Shown here: positions 34,163 through 36,453 of the stretch, piece by piece | Layout of the letters: every line of letters begins with the position of its first letter | Position numbering within the stretch: position 1 is the first letter of the stretch | Source of the DNA: Ruminococcus sp. | GTDB taxonomy: Bacteria; Bacillota; Clostridia; Oscillospirales; Ruminococcaceae | Length of the DNA stretch: 36,453 bases | Assembly: GCA_015066705.1 (NCBI GenBank) | Contig: SVNV01000018.1 | Location: forward strand, 1 to 36,453 | Direction: 5' to 3' | The notes under the pieces: generated by a model | What the model was told of the DNA's origin: nothing | Database searches by the model: none | Seen by the model: only the letters and a program-made list of their open reading frames with translations | Made by a program: the position numbers and the translations under genes

Positions 34163-36453
34163 ATGAACAAATACTACGAAGCATTGGAGCTACATAAGAT
34201 TCTCGCTCTTTTATCTAAACATTGTTCCAATGCTATGACAAAAGAAAAAGCTCTTTCTACAACGCCTTCTAATGACGTTTTATATGTTAAAGACGAAGTA
34301 AAGAAGACTTCTGCGGCACTTGAACTGTCAATTAAATATGCAACTCCTGTTTTTATTGACTTCAAAGACGTTTCTGCTTCACTTAGCAGAGCTGATTCAG
34401 GAGCATCTCTTACGCTCAAAGAACTTATTGAAATTCGCAGAATGTTATACCAGACAAGAGAACTTTATACTTGGTATACACAGTTTAATGAGAATATTCC
34501 GGAAACTCCACTTGATTATCTGTTCCAGAGCCTTTTCCCAAATAAATTTCTTGAGAAAAAGCTTGAAACTTCAATTATAAATGAAGATGAAATTGCAGAT
34601 GATGCAAGTAGTGAGCTTGCATCTATAAGAAGAAAAATTGCTCAATCAGGCTTAAAAATCAGAGATACTCTTGAAAAAATGATTAAATCTCAGTCAACTC
34701 AGAAGTATCTTCAGGAAGCTATTGTTACTATTCGTGATGGTAGATATGTTTTGCCTGTAAAAACTGAACATAAAAGCGAGATTCAAGGTCTTGTTCACGA
34801 TACTTCTGCAACAGGTGCAACGCTTTTTATTGAGCCTGCGTCAGTTGTTGAAGCAAACAACGAAATCCGCATTTTAAAAGGCAGGGAACAGGACGAAATC
34901 AACAGAATTATTGCTGAGCTTTCTGCTGATTGTGCAGCTATAAAAGACTCTATAATTTCAAGCTTTAACGCTGCTATTGACCTTAATCTCTATTTTGCTA
35001 AAGCTAATTTTGCAGCTAGCATAAACGCTTGTGAGCCTGAAATTTCAGATGACGGAGAGATAATTCTCAACAAAGCAAGACATCCGCTTATTGCAAAAGA
35101 CAAGGTTGTTCCTATCAATTTCAAGCTCGGAAATGAGTTTGATTCTCTTATAATTACAGGCCCAAATACAGGTGGTAAAACCGTAATCTTAAAAACTGTT
35201 GGACTTCTTACAGCTATGACTATGTGTGGAATGCTTATTCCTGCATCAGACGGCTGTAAAATCTCAGTTTTTCATGATATTTTAGTTGATATTGGTGATA
35301 ATCAGTCTATTGAACAGAGCCTTTCAACATTCTCGTCACATATGAACAGAGTTATTGAAATTCTTGAAACTGCTGACTACCAGAGTCTTGTTCTAATAGA
35401 TGAATTAGGCTCTGGTACTGACCCGGTTGAAGGCGCTGCATTGGCTGTTTCAATTATAGAAAAACTCAGAAAACAAGGCGCTGAAATTGTAACAACAACT
35501 CATTATCAGGAGCTTAAAATGTATGCACTTGATAATGAAGGTATTGAAAATGCAAGCTGTGAGTTTGATGTAAAGACACTTCAGCCAACATATAAGCTTA
35601 TAATTGGTTCACCAGGAAAATCAAATGCTTTTGCTATTTCTCAGCGTTTAGGCATTCCAGAAGACATCATAAACAGCGCAAAATCGCTGATTTCTGAAGA
35701 TAATCGTAGCTTCGAGGCTGTTATTGATAACTTGGAAAAGACACGAATTGAGCTTGACAAGAACAATAAAGAAGCTGAAAAGCTTAGAATTGAAAACGAA
35801 AATCTCAAAAAGCAGTTATCGGAAGAATATGAACGAATTGTTAAAGAAAAAGAAGTAGAAATCGAAAAAGCCCGTGTTGAAGCTCGTCAGATAGTTGAAA
35901 ATGTAACCCGTGAGTCAGAAAAGCTTATAGATGAGTTGAATGACGCCATTAAAGCTAAAAATAAGGCTGATTTTGCACAAATGGCTAATGACGCTAAATC
36001 ACGCCAGAAATCAGCTTTAAACAAGCTTTATAAGGACGCAAATCCGATTTCTGAACAAAATAACACATATGTTCCACCAAGACCTTATAAAAAAGGAGAT
36101 AATGTTACACTTATAGATACAGGCAAAAAAGGTATTCTTATAAGTCCACCTGATGATAACGGAATTTGTTTTGTTCAGGTTGGAATTATGAAGACTAAAA
36201 TTGATGTATCAAAGCTAAGACTTGTAGAAAAAGAAAAAGTAACTTATAACAATAAAAAGTTAAAGCAATCTAACGTAACCAAGACTGTTGAAAGCAAAAT
36301 GACAAGAAAAGCCGGAATGGAGCTTGATATAAGAGGTTATGCATCAGATGAAGGAATCTACGAGGTTGACAGATTTATCGACAACGCAGTGATGAGTGGT
36401 ATAAGTGTAGTAACAATCATTCACGGAAAAGGTACAGGAGTTTTAAAGAATGC
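34163..36453 (+). CDS. mutS2: MutS2 family protein, ATPase with Smr nuclease domain (3' end outside window)
   Basis: An open frame from ATG 34163, with GAGGACT before it, runs without a stop to the window edge (763 codons; the family has about 785). It lacks the MutS mismatch-recognition domain. A core/lever region (about 1-290) is followed by the ATPase with Walker A GPNTGGKT (333-340), Walker B LIDELGSGTDPVEGA and TTHYQEL, then a charged coiled coil (about 510-610). The Smr domain begins LDIRGYASDEG (721 on) and has HGKGTG near the edge. MutS2 is linked to recombination control and, in Bacillus, to rescue of collided ribosomes. About 20-30 residues are missing only because the window ends. 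Confidence 0.96.
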   Translation, partial: MNKYYEALELHKILALLSKHCSNAMTKEKALSTTPSNDVLYVKDEVKKTSAALELSIKYATPVFIDFKDVSASLSRADSGASLTLKELIEIRRMLYQTRELYTWYTQFNENIPETPLDYLFQSLFPNKFLEKKLETSIINEDEIADDASSELASIRRKIAQSGLKIRDTLEKMIKSQSTQKYLQEAIVTIRDGRYVLPVKTEHKSEIQGLVHDTSATGATLFIEPASVVEANNEIRILKGREQDEINRIIAELSADCAAIKDSIISSFNAAIDLNLYFAKANFAASINACEPEISDDGEIILNKARHPLIAKDKVVPINFKLGNEFDSLIITGPNTGGKTVILKTVGLLTAMTMCGMLIPASDGCKISVFHDILVDIGDNQSIEQSLSTFSSHMNRVIEILETADYQSLVLIDELGSGTDPVEGAALAVSIIEKLRKQGAEIVTTTHYQELKMYALDNEGIENASCEFDVKTLQPTYKLIIGSPGKSNAFAISQRLGIPEDIINSAKSLISEDNRSFEAVIDNLEKTRIELDKNNKEAEKLRIENENLKKQLSEEYERIVKEKEVEIEKARVEARQIVENVTRESEKLIDELNDAIKAKNKADFAQMANDAKSRQKSALNKLYKDANPISEQNNTYVPPRPYKKGDNVTLIDTGKKGILISPPDDNGICFVQVGIMKTKIDVSKLRLVEKEKVTYNNKKLKQSNVTKTVESKMTRKAGMELDIRGYASDEGIYEVDRFIDNAVMSGISVVTIIHGKGTGVLKN

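Overview
The window is a gene-dense chromosomal segment of a low-GC, spore-forming Gram-positive bacterium. The sporulation genes (spoIIGA, sigE, sigG, yunB, ylbJ, yqfC, yqfD), a T-box on tyrS, split transketolase, gatCAB, sepF/divIVA and AAAGGAG-type ribosome sites point to class Clostridia. Gene content and protein style fit an Oscillospiraceae/Ruminococcaceae member; I infer the family and cannot test it. I saw no tRNA, rRNA, insertion sequence, prophage or CRISPR array. Nearly every gene belongs to a conserved core family.

Layout. (1) 1-1668: the last codons of spoIIGA and all of sigE on plus, with sigG facing them tail to tail so that the two stop codons abut. (2) 1669-3352: the divergent sigG/tyrS control region (a SigF-like promoter for sigG; a SigA promoter and T-box leader for tyrS), then tyrS. 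(3) 3354-5333, minus: a DnaD/DnaB-like replication initiation protein and a DnaC/DnaI-like helicase loader. (4) 5508-13362, plus: miaB, a YlbF/YmcA-family gene, mutS, mutL, miaA and hfq, combining tRNA A37 modification, mismatch repair and an RNA chaperone. (5) 13404-18752, plus: an HlyD-like membrane protein, yggS, sepF, ylmH, divIVA, lspA and an RluD-type pseudouridine synthase, a variant of the Bacillus ylm/division cluster. (6) 18761-21391: a HAD phosphatase and the two halves of transketolase, ended by a terminator. (7) 21496-27422: yunB, then ligA-gatC-gatA-gatB, ended by a terminator. (8) 27510-28836, minus: a small four-cysteine protein and ylbJ. (9) 28906-30320, plus: yqfC-yqfD. (10) 30408-36453, plus: phoH, ybeY, dgkA, era, a yqzL-like micro-gene, recO and mutS2, which runs off the window.

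Together the window is housekeeping (translation accuracy, DNA repair and replication, division, central carbon) interleaved with sporulation genes. No clearly new multi-gene system is visible. The points that most deserve a second look are local: the inverted sigE/sigG pair with a very good SigF-like site before sigG, a SigE-type site shared by ylbJ and yqfCD that reads in both directions, an orphan HlyD-like protein inside the division cluster, a small Cys4 protein with its own promoter and terminator, and a hairpin lying between the Shine-Dalgarno and the ATG of phoH.
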